This document shows, one piece after another, positions 1 through 8,617 of a stretch of DNA of 64,000 nucleotides. Origin of the DNA: Nostoc sp. XA010 (lineage in GTDB: Bacteria; Cyanobacteriota; Cyanobacteriia; Cyanobacteriales; Nostocaceae); contig NZ_JAIVFX010000017.1 in assembly GCF_020829625.1 (NCBI RefSeq), positions 1 through 64,000 on the forward strand. The letters run 5' to 3'. The notes beneath the pieces are model-generated. The model made no database searches and had not been told where the DNA came from. It saw only the letters and a program-made list of their open reading frames with translations. The translations under genes were made by a program, and so were the position numbers. Numbering within the stretch: the stretch's first letter is position 1; each line of letters starts with the position of its first letter.

Positions 1-151
1 GTAAGTCGTTTAAATTTCCTTGAAGTAAGCTGCTTGGCTCTCCAAAATTTCACTGCTAATTTAAGCCCCAATCATAAAGAAAGCAAATTTCTAATCATAT
101 CACAAAAAACTTTTGCAAGAGTTCTTATGAAGTTTTAACCATAATAAATTA

Positions 152-510
152 GTGGAATGGCAAGTTGAGTTTCATGATGATTTCGAGTCTGAGTTCGATG
201 CTCTACCTCAAGAAGTAAAAAATGAGTTGCTTGCTACGGCTCAGGTAATAGAAATGTTTGGCCCACAAGCAAAAGTCCTCATGTTGATACGCTCCAAGGG
301 TCGAAGTACGGAAACATGAAAGAGCTACGATTCTCAGCTTTTGGTGGTGTTTGGCGTGTAGCGTTTGCTTTTGACCCATTGAGGCAAGCCATTTTATTGG
401 TAGCAGGTGACAAATCCGGCGTTAGCCAAAGACTTTTTTATAAACACTTAATTCAAAAGGCTGATGCACGGTACAAGAGCCATCTTAAAAAACTAAAAGA
501 AGAAGGGTAA
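152..510 (+). pseudogene. HigB/Gp49-family toxin, frameshifted
   Basis: A RelE/HigB-type toxin (phage-derived Gp49-like family) reads in two frames. The first part starts at GTG 152 (VEWQVEFHDDF...) and runs through MFGPQAK; that frame stops at 317-319. The second part, in the -1 frame, continues PHVDTLQGSKYGNMKELRF and then GGVWRVAFAFDP and GDKSGVSQRLFYKHLI, which are family hallmarks, to the stop at 510. The shift lies near 272-275 in an AAAAG run. Joined, the two parts make one normal-length toxin of about 119 residues. Either a one-base indel has killed the gene or a -1 slip on the A run restores it; decay is likelier because the partner downstream is also broken. Confidence 0.7.
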
Positions 511-515
511 GAAGA

Positions 516-701
516 ATGGGCAAAAGCCTAAGAGAAAGAATTAAAGAACAGCCAATAGAAAACCAAATAAAAATTGAAAGTCGCGCTCAGGAATTAATAT
601 CTCAGGAATTAACTAGGCAAAAACTTAGATTAGATAAAAGGAAAAGGTTTAAAAAAAGAGAGGTAGTTATATTTGGAAAAAAATTAATGATAGAACATTA
701 A
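516..701 (+). pseudogene. HigA-like antitoxin, truncated
   Basis: It starts 5 bases after the toxin stop, the spacing expected of a toxin-antitoxin operon. The N-terminus (MGKSLRERIKEQP..., then IESRAQELISQELT) matches the leader helix that precedes the helix-turn-helix in HigA partners of Gp49-type toxins. After about residue 40 the product turns into a Lys/Arg-rich tail and stops at 61 residues, so the HTH DNA-binding domain is missing. I infer that a frameshift or deletion removed it. The protein could not repress its own operon in the usual way. Confidence 0.55.
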
Positions 702-719
702 TTTAGTAAAACACTAGAC

Positions 720-752
720 AAGCCTGCCAAGCCGTTGGAGTTTGGCAGGCTT
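720..752. terminator. Hairpin after the HigBA remnant
   Basis: A perfect 11-bp inverted repeat (AAGCCTGCCAA / TTGGCAGGCTT) with an 11-base loop, followed by only a short T stretch. It lies just after the antitoxin remnant and about 90 bases from the end of the convergent EcsC-like gene, so it can serve either side. It may be a terminator or a dispersed palindrome. Confidence 0.5.
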
Positions 753-839
753 TAAAGTTATTAAAAATGGCTAGTTTTGTGTCTGATACTAGTGAAATCC
801 GCTCATAACTCCACTTTTTTACCTCCTCTGCCTAATGCA

Positions 840-2006
840 TTATGCCCCAATTCCATTTTTGTCAATATCAAATTTGCTAGCGATCGCTTCTATTATTTCT
901 TGCTCAACTGGTGTAGTCTTATTGTCAAGCTGGGCAATTTTGTAACACTGAGCGAGCAAGGGTATGGCAAAATCACGATTCAGCTGATTGAGCAGTACAT
1001 CTAAAGGCTTGGGTGATTTGATATTTTGGGCTATGGCATCCAAGGAGTTAGGAGTGAGGTTTAGAGTTTGTAATTCTGGCAAAATTTCTTCCCAAGTCTT
1101 CTCTGGATGGCTGGCGAGGATCATGTGAACTAAAATTTGATCCATGATGGCTTGTTGAGCGATCGCAGTTTCTAAATACTTTTCACTCTCTGCTTTTAAT
1201 GTTGCTAGTGTCTGTGGCGATGCAAGCGAAGTTGATTCATCTAGCTTGGCTTCGTAAAATCGACAAGCAGCGTACCCCAATGAATAAATCATCGTCGCAT
1301 TTGAACTAGCTCCTATTACCGCACCCGCCAAGGGTATATTTCGCAGCAAGCCTAATCCCGCAGCTTTTAATAGACGGCCTCCACCCAAGCCCAGACCAAA
1401 AATTGCCAAAATTTCACCTTTACGCGCAGGATCTTTTAAATCTAGCCCGTAGACAGATGCAATCTGATAAAGCATTTCTGACTGTATTTTAGTTGTGGCT
1501 GTTAAATCAATTGCCAACAATGCAACTGCTATTCCTGGTAAAACACTTGTTGCTAGTCCAACTGTGCCTGCTTGAGTTGCTTTTTCTACCATGATTCGGT
1601 GAGCAATCTGGCTAGCTGACTCATTTGGATACTGTTGTTTGAGCTTGTTTACCGCCGCTTCTGCTTTTTCCAAATCAACAGCGTCAGTAGTACCAATTAG
1701 CCAATTTAAATTTAATACTCCAGATAGCTTTCTAATCAGCCAATTTTCGCTCAGGTGATTCACAACCTGACCGCTACTTTGAGTTGTTTGCTCAATAAAC
1801 TTGTGTGTTTCTTTCGCTGTCGCTTCTCCTACACCTACTGCTGTGTCTAAAACTGCTTTGCCAGTCTCAGCAACAGTTTTAATAAAAAACTCTACTATAG
1901 ACGGTTCATTTTCTACTGATGATTGAGCCTGGATTTGTACTTCTGAAGTTTCTCTGAGTGAATTAACTGATTTATTCACTTCTATTTTTTGTGGTTTGTC
2001 TGCCAT
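840..2006 (-). CDS. EcsC-like / DUF697-like membrane-associated protein
   Basis: A 388-residue protein of unknown function. Residues 35-80 form an amphipathic Ala/Thr/Glu-rich region. Residues 145-172 (AGTVGLATSVLPGIAVALLAIDLTA) and 222-250 (NIPLAGAVIGASSNATMIYSLGYA) are hydrophobic and Gly/Ala-rich, and the stretch TKIQSEMLYQIASVYGLDLKDP between them is typical of EcsC-family proteins. The C-terminal 130 residues are helical and polar. The ATG at 2006 fits the family layout. It is monocistronic and convergent with the TA remnant. EcsC itself is linked to an ABC transporter in Bacillus, but no transporter gene lies nearby, so no role is assigned. Confidence 0.6.
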   Translation of the reverse strand: MADKPQKIEVNKSVNSLRETSEVQIQAQSSVENEPSIVEFFIKTVAETGKAVLDTAVGVGEATAKETHKFIEQTTQSSGQVVNHLSENWLIRKLSGVLNLNWLIGTTDAVDLEKAEAAVNKLKQQYPNESASQIAHRIMVEKATQAGTVGLATSVLPGIAVALLAIDLTATTKIQSEMLYQIASVYGLDLKDPARKGEILAIFGLGLGGGRLLKAAGLGLLRNIPLAGAVIGASSNATMIYSLGYAACRFYEAKLDESTSLASPQTLATLKAESEKYLETAIAQQAIMDQILVHMILASHPEKTWEEILPELQTLNLTPNSLDAIAQNIKSPKPLDVLLNQLNRDFAIPLLAQCYKIAQLDNKTTPVEQEIIEAIASKFDIDKNGIGA

Positions 2007-2099
2007 TGCTTGACACCATCTTGTAAAGCCTCTCTTTTGGTTGTAGCGAAATTATGAGCGGCTCTACATCCCTCTATAAACGTAAATATCAGTTTCAGA

Positions 2100-2465
2100 T
2101 TAACTATTTTCTTTTCTGAATAACTGTCTTAATCCATCAGCGATAGAAACATATTGCTCAGGGGTGAGTGTTCCTAAATACGCCAAAACTCGATTTATAT
2201 CTAATCCTCGCGTTTGATCAAGCAAGACGAGGCAAACACCAGCACCAGCTAACAAAAGCGGATATAAGCTGGGATTATTGAACGCCCAAGAACCACTTTG
2301 GGTAGTTAAAGGTGTAATCATTAGCATTGAATAGCGGACTTCTCCCCAAGGTATACCGATCACTACAGCAGGTCGAGTTCCTTGCTGCTCACGTCCTCTA
2401 GGAGTACTAGTAGGCAAACTTACTATAATTACGTCGCCACCTTCAAGCAAATCAAGTTGGAGCAT
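2100..2465 (-). CDS. MazF/PemK-family toxin (type II TA)
   Basis: A 121-residue MazF/PemK-like endoribonuclease toxin. The N-terminal GGDVIIVSLP strand, the TRPAVVIG segment and the later MLMITPLTT segment follow the usual MazF beta-barrel order. Members of the family cleave mRNA and are held inactive by a partner antitoxin. I chose ATG 2465 (MLQLDLLEGGDV), which overlaps the antitoxin stop by 14 bases; an in-frame start at 2480 is also possible. The overlap suggests translational coupling. The gene looks intact. Confidence 0.7.
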   Translation of the reverse strand: MLQLDLLEGGDVIIVSLPTSTPRGREQQGTRPAVVIGIPWGEVRYSMLMITPLTTQSGSWAFNNPSLYPLLLAGAGVCLVLLDQTRGLDINRVLAYLGTLTPEQYVSIADGLRQLFRKENS

Positions 2466-2700
2466 TCTTGCCACCAACAACTTTTAGCCCAACTCCAGGG
2501 ATATATTCTAGTGGCTTGCCTTTTGGCTGTCCTTGGGAACCCCAATCATAAGAGTCTTCTGGAAGGAAATTTCTTTCGCTTTGATTAATTTCGTCATTTA
2601 ATAATTGCCACAGTTGATGTTTTTCTTCTAAAGGAAGGTTGGCAATGGCATCTAGAAATAATTCAAAAGGAATTTGCGGTTTGACAGTTGTTTTGGTCAT
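2452..2700 (-). CDS. Antitoxin partner of the MazF-like toxin
   Basis: An 82-residue protein directly upstream of, and overlapping, the MazF-like toxin. The N-terminal half (PFELFLDAIANLPLEEKHQLWQLL) is a short helical segment seen in many cyanobacterial antitoxin-like proteins. The C-terminal half is polar and probably disordered until it meets the toxin. No classical AbrB/MazE DNA-binding fold is obvious, so its class is uncertain; position, size and overlap support the call. The upstream DNA (2701-2775) carries a GCGATCGCGCAGCCCG repeat word common in Nostoc. Confidence 0.55.
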   Translation of the reverse strand: MTKTTVKPQIPFELFLDAIANLPLEEKHQLWQLLNDEINQSERNFLPEDSYDWGSQGQPKGKPLEYIPGVGLKVVGGKNAPT

Positions 2701-2775
2701 AGTAGGTTTTGAGTTTGTTTAATTAATTTCTATTTCATGCGATCGCGCAGCCCGCCGTAGGCATCGCGCCTCACC

Positions 2776-3603
2776 CTATCCTCTCACCTCTAGCCCCCTG
2801 CCTATATCAGCATTACTTTCTAAAAAGTCGTTATCCTTAAGAATTTCATAGAGATTAATATCTTCCTCTAGTAAGCAAGCGTGTCCACAATGGGGCAATA
2901 CCACAATTTTGGTATTTGGTAAGATATTCCCTATCCGCTTTACTTCCGTTACAGAAGGTAAAAGGCGATCGCTACCACCAGCAATTAGCAAAACTGGTTG
3001 AGTTAAGCAACCTAACTGTTCGTTATCAATATCAAATTCTCGCAGTAAAGACAACCGCCAAAGAACGGTTTCTGGCGGCACAGAACGCATAGTTTTCAGT
3101 AGTTCGTGGCGATCGCTTCGAGAAATGCGTGGCAAAGATGCTAGAAAAGGCAACAACCCCAGTGCGCCAACATCATACAACTCTGATGGTACCAAGTAAG
3201 TAAGTTCAGATGCCCAATTCAACCAAGGACGAAGACGAAAGGACGAAGCTGGGTTAATTAAGATAATTCGCTTAAATAAATGCGGCGTTTGGATTGCTAC
3301 TTTCATTGCCAAGCAACCACCAAAGGACTCACCACACAGATAAACTGCCCTCTGAGAGCTTTTTTCTAATTCGGCGTAGATTAAGTCCAATACACTTTTC
3401 GCTAGCACATCCCAAGTGTTAAGGTCTTTGCGTGGGATCGCTAAACAACGGACATCAAAGCCAGTTTCTAATCCAGCCGTTTGCGATCGCAATAGTTGAC
3501 CAGTTCCATCCATTCCTGGCAAATATACCAATAGGGGATACTCTGGCTTTACTCGTTTAGGAGTTAGAAAACAAGGATTTAGCTCAACTTCTGAGATAGT
3601 CAT
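2776..3603 (-). CDS. Alpha/beta hydrolase, phytyl ester synthase-like hydrolase part
   Basis: A 275-residue alpha/beta hydrolase with the oxyanion-type motif LPGMDGTG (28-35), the nucleophile elbow GESFGG (Ser93), an acid in GGSDRLLP (Asp212) and the catalytic His in CGHACLLEE (His241). LPGMDGTG and GESFGG resemble the N-terminal half of plant phytyl ester synthases (PES/ELT), which fuse a hydrolase to an acyltransferase. The next gene upstream on the same strand is an acyltransferase, so the pair may be the unfused version. The substrate (phytol, diacylglycerol or plastoquinol esters) cannot be read from the sequence. Confidence 0.6.
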   Translation of the reverse strand: MTISEVELNPCFLTPKRVKPEYPLLVYLPGMDGTGQLLRSQTAGLETGFDVRCLAIPRKDLNTWDVLAKSVLDLIYAELEKSSQRAVYLCGESFGGCLAMKVAIQTPHLFKRIILINPASSFRLRPWLNWASELTYLVPSELYDVGALGLLPFLASLPRISRSDRHELLKTMRSVPPETVLWRLSLLREFDIDNEQLGCLTQPVLLIAGGSDRLLPSVTEVKRIGNILPNTKIVVLPHCGHACLLEEDINLYEILKDNDFLESNADIGRGLEVRG

Positions 3604-3642
3604 TAGTCATTGGTCATTAGTCATTGGTCATTAGTCAATGGT
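3601..3642. repeat. Heptanucleotide tandem repeat (STRR)
   Basis: Six contiguous 7-bp units alternating CATTAGT and CATTGGT (last unit CAATGGT), overlapping the start codon of the hydrolase. Heptamer short tandem repeats are a known feature of heterocystous cyanobacteria. Here the array sits in the hydrolase leader. Confidence 0.9.
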
Positions 3643-3768
3643 ATAAAACTTTTGGATTGCTGATTGTTGCTGTTACGAGCTTCGGTACTTTTGAGCAAAA
3701 ATAAAAAAGATTTGGGAACAAGCTACTGAAAGTCGTGAAGACAATCCAAAATTTAAAATCGAATGCCT

Positions 3769-4494
3769 CTAATAGCAACCTTGACGCAGTAAATCGCTAA
3801 TTTCAGCATGACAATGTTCTGTCAGTTCAGCCACAACAGTTCTGGCTTGCTTGCCGTGATATTTTTTTTGATGTTGGGGCGTAATCCAATAAGGGCGACC
3901 GATTAACACTGCAACCCGACGATAAAGTACCAGTGGATGCCAACCACTTTGGTTAAATAAAGGTTCTGAAGGGTCAAATAGACTCAAAAGCCTTAAGGGG
4001 AAGCCAGAAGTGTTTACTTCTTCTAAGGAGGCGATCGCGATCGGCAAAATTGCTAAATCCTGCACATCAGCCCGTAATGCCAAATGGGCAAATCCTCGTT
4101 GAAAGTTACCTACCATGTTTGGCACAGTAAATTTCACCATTGGTTCAGTTCCTTCTGGAAATACTCCTACCATCTGCTTGGACTGCAATAGCACCTGCGA
4201 GTGCGAAAAAAAGCTTTGCTGACGGTTTTGAGTTTCTTCCAAAGGAAAACACCCCAATTGTCCAGTGACAATCTCCCGCATTACTGGCACTTGTCCCATG
4301 TAGTGATGGCAAGCAAAGCGAATCGGACTCGATAACGCCGCCATTAAAACTAGTGCATCCATAAAGCTGCGGTGATTGCTGACTACCAAAACGCTGGCAT
4401 CCTGGGGAATCCGATCCTCGTAATAACGAAACATTTGGGTTGAAAGCGCCGCCACCAAAGCGCGAGAAATCTCTAAGGGGCTATTTCGACTCAT
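3769..4494 (-). CDS. PlsC-type glycerolipid acyltransferase
   Basis: A 241-residue member of the lysophospholipid acyltransferase superfamily. It has the catalytic NHRSFMD block (His41, Asp46) and the acceptor-binding FPEGTEPM block (112-119), in the right order and spacing. No clear membrane segment is visible. It lies 165 bases upstream of the alpha/beta hydrolase on the same strand and probably shares its transcript. Plant PES proteins carry an acyltransferase of this superfamily at the C-terminus, so the pair may act on phytyl or other lipid esters. A plain 1-acylglycerol-3-phosphate acyltransferase is the alternative. Confidence 0.65.
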   Translation of the reverse strand: MSRNSPLEISRALVAALSTQMFRYYEDRIPQDASVLVVSNHRSFMDALVLMAALSSPIRFACHHYMGQVPVMREIVTGQLGCFPLEETQNRQQSFFSHSQVLLQSKQMVGVFPEGTEPMVKFTVPNMVGNFQRGFAHLALRADVQDLAILPIAIASLEEVNTSGFPLRLLSLFDPSEPLFNQSGWHPLVLYRRVAVLIGRPYWITPQHQKKYHGKQARTVVAELTEHCHAEISDLLRQGCY

Positions 4495-4862
4495 ACCTAA
4501 TCAATATATTTTTCCGGTAAATATGGCAGTTTATCTTAATTTAATTTTTACATTTCTTTACGACTGCCATGACCGTCTTAAGATAGAAATATCTAATCTA
4601 CAAAACCAGATAGATTTTCCGGATTCTGGATTATGTATTTTTGATCACAATAATTTCTAATATAAAGTATTCAGAAAAATTATGATAATGATTGACTGTT
4701 GTAGGCAAAAATGAGTTGAATTGATGCATATTACAAAACAATTTTTGATATGAAAAGTTTGCTAATATTAAGGTATTATTGGAAAAAATAGAAATAATAT
4801 TGTATAATTACTTGGTTTTTCCGATAAAAGTAAAACGTTTTATAAGTGAATTTTTATTTTGT
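4495..4862. other. Divergent, AT-rich intergenic region before metG
   Basis: It separates the leftward acyltransferase from rightward metG, so it must hold promoters for both. It is very AT-rich; a TTGACT-like box near 4691 is the only weak promoter-like word I can point to. I see no conserved RNA element or T-box. Confidence 0.3.
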
Positions 4863-6467
4863 ATGAATCTAGTAAATAAAAAAGAATTGACATTTGCACT
4901 AACAACACCACTATATTATGTAAACGATGTGCCCCATATAGGCAGTGCTTATACGACGATCGCAGCAGATGTAGTGGCGCGATTTCACAGGCTTTTGGGG
5001 CATCAGGTATTACTAATTACAGGTACAGATGAACATGGGCAAAAAATTCAGCGATCGGCAGAAACTTTAGGCAAAGCACCACAAGAGTTTTGCGATGAAA
5101 TTGTTCCAAGTTTCGTTAATTTGTGGCAATTACTCGACATTCAATACGATCGCTTTAGCCGGACTACTGCACCTCGTCATGAAGCGATCGTCAAAGAATT
5201 CTTTGATAAAGTCTGGAAATCTGGTGACATTTACCAGGGGCAACAAAAAGGCTGGTACTGCGTATCCTGCGAAGAATTCAAAGAAGAACGGGATCTGCTA
5301 GAAGGACACCGTTGCGCGATTCATACTAACAAAGAAGTAGAGTGGCGAGACGAGCAAAACTATTTTTTCCGCTTATCCAAATATCAAACTAAGCTAACAG
5401 AATTTTATCAATCTAGACCGGATTTTATTCAACCAGAAAGTCGGCGCAATGAAGTTCTCAACTTTGTAAATCAAGGTCTGCAAGACTTTTCCATTTCGCG
5501 GGTAAATCTAGATTGGGGTTTTCCTGTACCAGTTGATCCCAAGCACACCCTTTATGTCTGGTTTGACGCGCTGTTAGGTTATGTAACGGCATTACTAGAA
5601 CCAGATGCAGAACCGACTTTAGCAAATGCCTTAGAAACATGGTGGCCGATTAACTTGCACCTAATTGGTAAAGATATTCTGCGCTTCCATGCAGTTTACT
5701 GGCCAGCAATGCTGTTGTCGGCTGACTTACCCTTGCCAGATCGAGTATTTGGGCATGGGTTTTTGACTAAAGATGGTCAAAAGATGGGCAAAAGTCTGGG
5801 TAATACCCTTGATCCTATAGCGTTAGTTCAGCGCTATGGTAGTGATGCCGTTCGTTATTACTTCCTTAAGGAAATCGAATTTGGCAAAGATGGAGATTTT
5901 AATGAAGTAAGGTTCATTAATGTTCTGAATGCAGATTTGGCAAATGATTTAGGTAATTTGCTCAATCGCACCTTGAACATGGTGAAGAAATACTGTGCCC
6001 AGAATAATGTCCCATCAATCGGCAATGAAGGAATTTCTGACGAAAATCCATTGAAAACAATTGGTTTACGTCTAGGGGAGAATGTAAAACAAGCATACCA
6101 AGAGCTAGCTTTCAGTGAAGCCTGCGAGGCCATCCTTTCATTGGTGCAAGCCAGTAATAAGTTTATTGATGAACAGGCTCCTTGGTCATTATATAAACAG
6201 GGACAGCAGGAGTTGGTGGAAAAAGTTCTGTACGCAGTTCTAGAATCGGTTAGACTAGCAGCTTATCTGCTATCCCCAATTATTCCGAACATCAGTAGCG
6301 ATATTTATCGGCAGCTGGGCTTTGGAATAAACTTTAACGATCAAATACAAAGTTCAATCACCGCTCCTTTTGCTACCCATGCGACATGGGGGATACTATC
6401 TAGTAAACAACAGTTGGGTACAGCCCAACCGATTTTTAAGCGAATAGAACCCCCAAAAAACGATTAA
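4863..6467 (+). CDS. metG: Methionyl-tRNA synthetase
   Basis: A class I synthetase that charges tRNA-Met. The N-terminal Rossmann domain has TTPLYYVNDVPHIGS with the HIGS form of the HIGH motif, followed by GTDEHGQKI. A small zinc-knuckle region has CVSCEEF...RCAIH. The KMSKS loop is present as KMGKS (after TKDGQ). The C-terminal part is the helical anticodon-binding domain, with no fused tRNA-binding tail. I chose ATG 4863 (MNLVNKKELTFAL), giving 534 residues, because the 28 residues encoded further upstream from 4779 are not family-like. Monocistronic. Confidence 0.93.
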   Translation: MNLVNKKELTFALTTPLYYVNDVPHIGSAYTTIAADVVARFHRLLGHQVLLITGTDEHGQKIQRSAETLGKAPQEFCDEIVPSFVNLWQLLDIQYDRFSRTTAPRHEAIVKEFFDKVWKSGDIYQGQQKGWYCVSCEEFKEERDLLEGHRCAIHTNKEVEWRDEQNYFFRLSKYQTKLTEFYQSRPDFIQPESRRNEVLNFVNQGLQDFSISRVNLDWGFPVPVDPKHTLYVWFDALLGYVTALLEPDAEPTLANALETWWPINLHLIGKDILRFHAVYWPAMLLSADLPLPDRVFGHGFLTKDGQKMGKSLGNTLDPIALVQRYGSDAVRYYFLKEIEFGKDGDFNEVRFINVLNADLANDLGNLLNRTLNMVKKYCAQNNVPSIGNEGISDENPLKTIGLRLGENVKQAYQELAFSEACEAILSLVQASNKFIDEQAPWSLYKQGQQELVEKVLYAVLESVRLAAYLLSPIIPNISSDIYRQLGFGINFNDQIQSSITAPFATHATWGILSSKQQLGTAQPIFKRIEPPKND

Positions 6468-6630
6468 TCCTTATCAAAGTCTGATTTTGTTCAATTTCTT
6501 ATTTTCTCAAAAAATTTATCGGGGCTGAATTTAAATTAGTCCCGGAACATTATCATAAGCCGCTGTGACTAGCATCTAAAAGTTGGTAATTTGTATCAAA
6601 AATAGCAGGGATAATAATTGAGGTATCACA

Positions 6631-7263
6631 ATGATGTTGAATAATTTTGAAACCGATTCAATCTTTACGCCAGAACAGGTTTTGGAGAATCGGGGTCGGG
6701 TGGCCATATTTATTGATGGCTCAAATCTATTTTACGCTGCACTGCAACTAGGGATTGAAATCGATTACACGAAGCTCTTGTGTCGATTGACTGGAGGTTC
6801 TAGACTACTAAGGTCTTTTTTCTACACTGGTGTAGACCGGACAAACGAGAAGCAACAGGGGTTTCTGCTGTGGATGCGTCGCAATGGCTATCGAGTCATT
6901 GCTAAGGATTTAGTCCAGCTACCAGATGGCTCTAAAAAAGCTAACCTAGATGTAGAAATAGCCGTCGATATGATGGCGCTAGTAGATTCTTATGATACCG
7001 CAGTTTTAGTTAGCGGTGATGGGGATTTGGCTTATGCGGTAAATTCAGTTAGCTATCGCGGCGTGCGGGTAGAAGTGGTGAGCTTGCGTTCGATGACCAG
7101 CGACAGCTTAATTAATGTAAGTGATCGCTACATTGATTTAGAAGCCATCAAAGAAGATATTCAAAAAACTCCTCGCCAAAGCTATCCATACCGCCCGTTA
7201 TCTGGGATCGGTTTTTTGGAAGACTCCAGAACTAGTGATGGACATCTAGAAATCCAAGAATAA
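6631..7263 (+). CDS. NYN-domain (LabA/DUF88) protein
   Basis: A 210-residue NYN/PIN-like domain protein. The acidic site residues expected of the fold are visible: FIDGSNLFYA (Asp29), the D of NLDVEIAVDMM and VSGDGDLAYAV. Relatives include cyanobacterial LabA, which affects circadian output, and bacterial NYN ribonucleases; which role applies here is unknown. The start at 6631 is followed by a second ATG at 6634, and either is possible. The stop codon overlaps the lptC start (TAATGG), so translation of the two is probably coupled. Confidence 0.8.
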   Translation: MMLNNFETDSIFTPEQVLENRGRVAIFIDGSNLFYAALQLGIEIDYTKLLCRLTGGSRLLRSFFYTGVDRTNEKQQGFLLWMRRNGYRVIAKDLVQLPDGSKKANLDVEIAVDMMALVDSYDTAVLVSGDGDLAYAVNSVSYRGVRVEVVSLRSMTSDSLINVSDRYIDLEAIKEDIQKTPRQSYPYRPLSGIGFLEDSRTSDGHLEIQE

Positions 7264-8474
7264 TGGCGTATCAATTTCATCAAAGGGGGAGACAGGGAAA
7301 GAGAAAAATTAAAAATTTCTCCTCTACTCCTCCCTTCCTTCTTTTCCCTTTAATTTTTTTCTTGATATTTGGTTTAATAAGCTGTGGGGGTAAATCTCCC
7401 ACAGCTTCTCAACAAAATAATGCGGCTTCATCTAACGAAGATAGCAATTTGACTTTCTTTGATGTCACTTTAGAACAAGCAGATGAAGTAGGAAGACCGA
7501 TTTGGAGAGTCAGGGCTAAACAAGCAAAGTACACCAAAGAAAAGCAAATTGGTCAAGCTGAAAGTCCTTATGGTGAACTATATCAAGATGGCAAAGTAGT
7601 TTATCAAATCAAGGCAGATGTTGCAGATATTGAACAAAATGGAAAGCAGTTGTTTCTGAAAGGTAGGATATTTGCTACAGATCCCAGTAATGGAATTGTA
7701 TTGCAAGGTAATGAATTAGAATGGCGTCCCAAAGAAGATTTGTTGATTGTCCGCAAACAGATTAACGGTAGTCATAAACAACTACAAGCAGTGGCGCAGG
7801 AAGCGCGAGTCAAAACCCGCGAACAGCGCATGGAATTTTCTGGAGGGGTAATAGCAAATTCCATTGATCCCCAGTTACAAGTAAGAACCGAGCATTTAAT
7901 CTGGAATATTAAACAAGAAAAATTGATTGGCGATCGCCCTTTACAAATTGACCGTTATAAAGATAATAAAATTAGCGATCGCGGTAAAGGAAATTCTGCC
8001 GAAGTCAACTTAAAAACGAAAATTGCCACTATTCAACAGAATGCTCAATTAGATTTACTAGACCCACCAGTGCAAATAACTAGTAACTCTATGACCTGGA
8101 ACATGAACGCAGAAACTGTCACTACAAATTCCCCCGTGCGGATGTTCCAGCGTGCCGAAAATCTTACCGTCACTGCGAATCAAGGTGAAATGAAAATACC
8201 ACAAAAAACAGTTTATTTAACAGGTAACGTCAACGCCATTGGTCAGCGTCGCCAGTCTTTGAAATCTAATACATTAACTTGGTATCTAGACAATAAGTTA
8301 GTTGAAGCTCAGGGAAATGTAGTTTATCGACAAATTGACCCACGGTTAAATTTTACAGGTGAAACAGCCGTTGGTAATCTGCAAACAGAAAATATTGTTG
8401 TTAAAGGCGGCACTTCTAGCGGTAGGGTAGTAACAGAAATCATTCCCCAAGAAAGAGCCAATCGTCAGCAGTAG
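7263..8474 (+). CDS. lptC: LptC-like lipopolysaccharide export protein
   Basis: A 403-residue protein with an N-terminal hydrophobic segment ending in a lipobox-like LISC (Cys41), which suggests a lipoprotein anchor. The body is rich in beta strands with repeated motifs such as LEWRPKEDLLIVRK and LTWYLDNKLVEAQGNV, the LptC/OstA fold that carries LPS across the periplasm. It is about twice the length of enterobacterial LptC, as is usual in cyanobacteria, and seems to hold two to three OstA-like units. It overlaps the upstream NYN gene by a few bases. LptA, LptB and LptF/G are not in this window. Confidence 0.8.
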   Translation: MAYQFHQRGRQGKRKIKNFSSTPPFLLFPLIFFLIFGLISCGGKSPTASQQNNAASSNEDSNLTFFDVTLEQADEVGRPIWRVRAKQAKYTKEKQIGQAESPYGELYQDGKVVYQIKADVADIEQNGKQLFLKGRIFATDPSNGIVLQGNELEWRPKEDLLIVRKQINGSHKQLQAVAQEARVKTREQRMEFSGGVIANSIDPQLQVRTEHLIWNIKQEKLIGDRPLQIDRYKDNKISDRGKGNSAEVNLKTKIATIQQNAQLDLLDPPVQITSNSMTWNMNAETVTTNSPVRMFQRAENLTVTANQGEMKIPQKTVYLTGNVNAIGQRRQSLKSNTLTWYLDNKLVEAQGNVVYRQIDPRLNFTGETAVGNLQTENIVVKGGTSSGRVVTEIIPQERANRQQ

Positions 8475-8617
8475 AGTTAGGGGAGTGGGGAGTAGGGGGA
8501 ACAAGGTGACTTGAGTGAGAATTGGGGACAAGTCTTTTCCCTTGTACCCAAGTCCTCTTACCCACTCCCTACAACCACTAGGCTAGGATCTTAGTACTAC
8601 AAGTCTTCTGATAACCC
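8475..8617. repeat. G-rich and C-rich low-complexity spacer
   Basis: Straight after the lptC stop there is a G-rich run (GGGGAGTGGGGAGTAGGGGG), and near 8559-8572 a complementary CCCACTCCCT run. The two can fold back on each other and may end the lptC transcript. The same G-rich low-complexity words recur after other genes in this window. Confidence 0.5.

Noticed and set aside
777..1004. 75-residue open frame on the plus strand
   Set aside because: It overlaps the 3' end of the EcsC-like gene on the other strand and has no family-like content.
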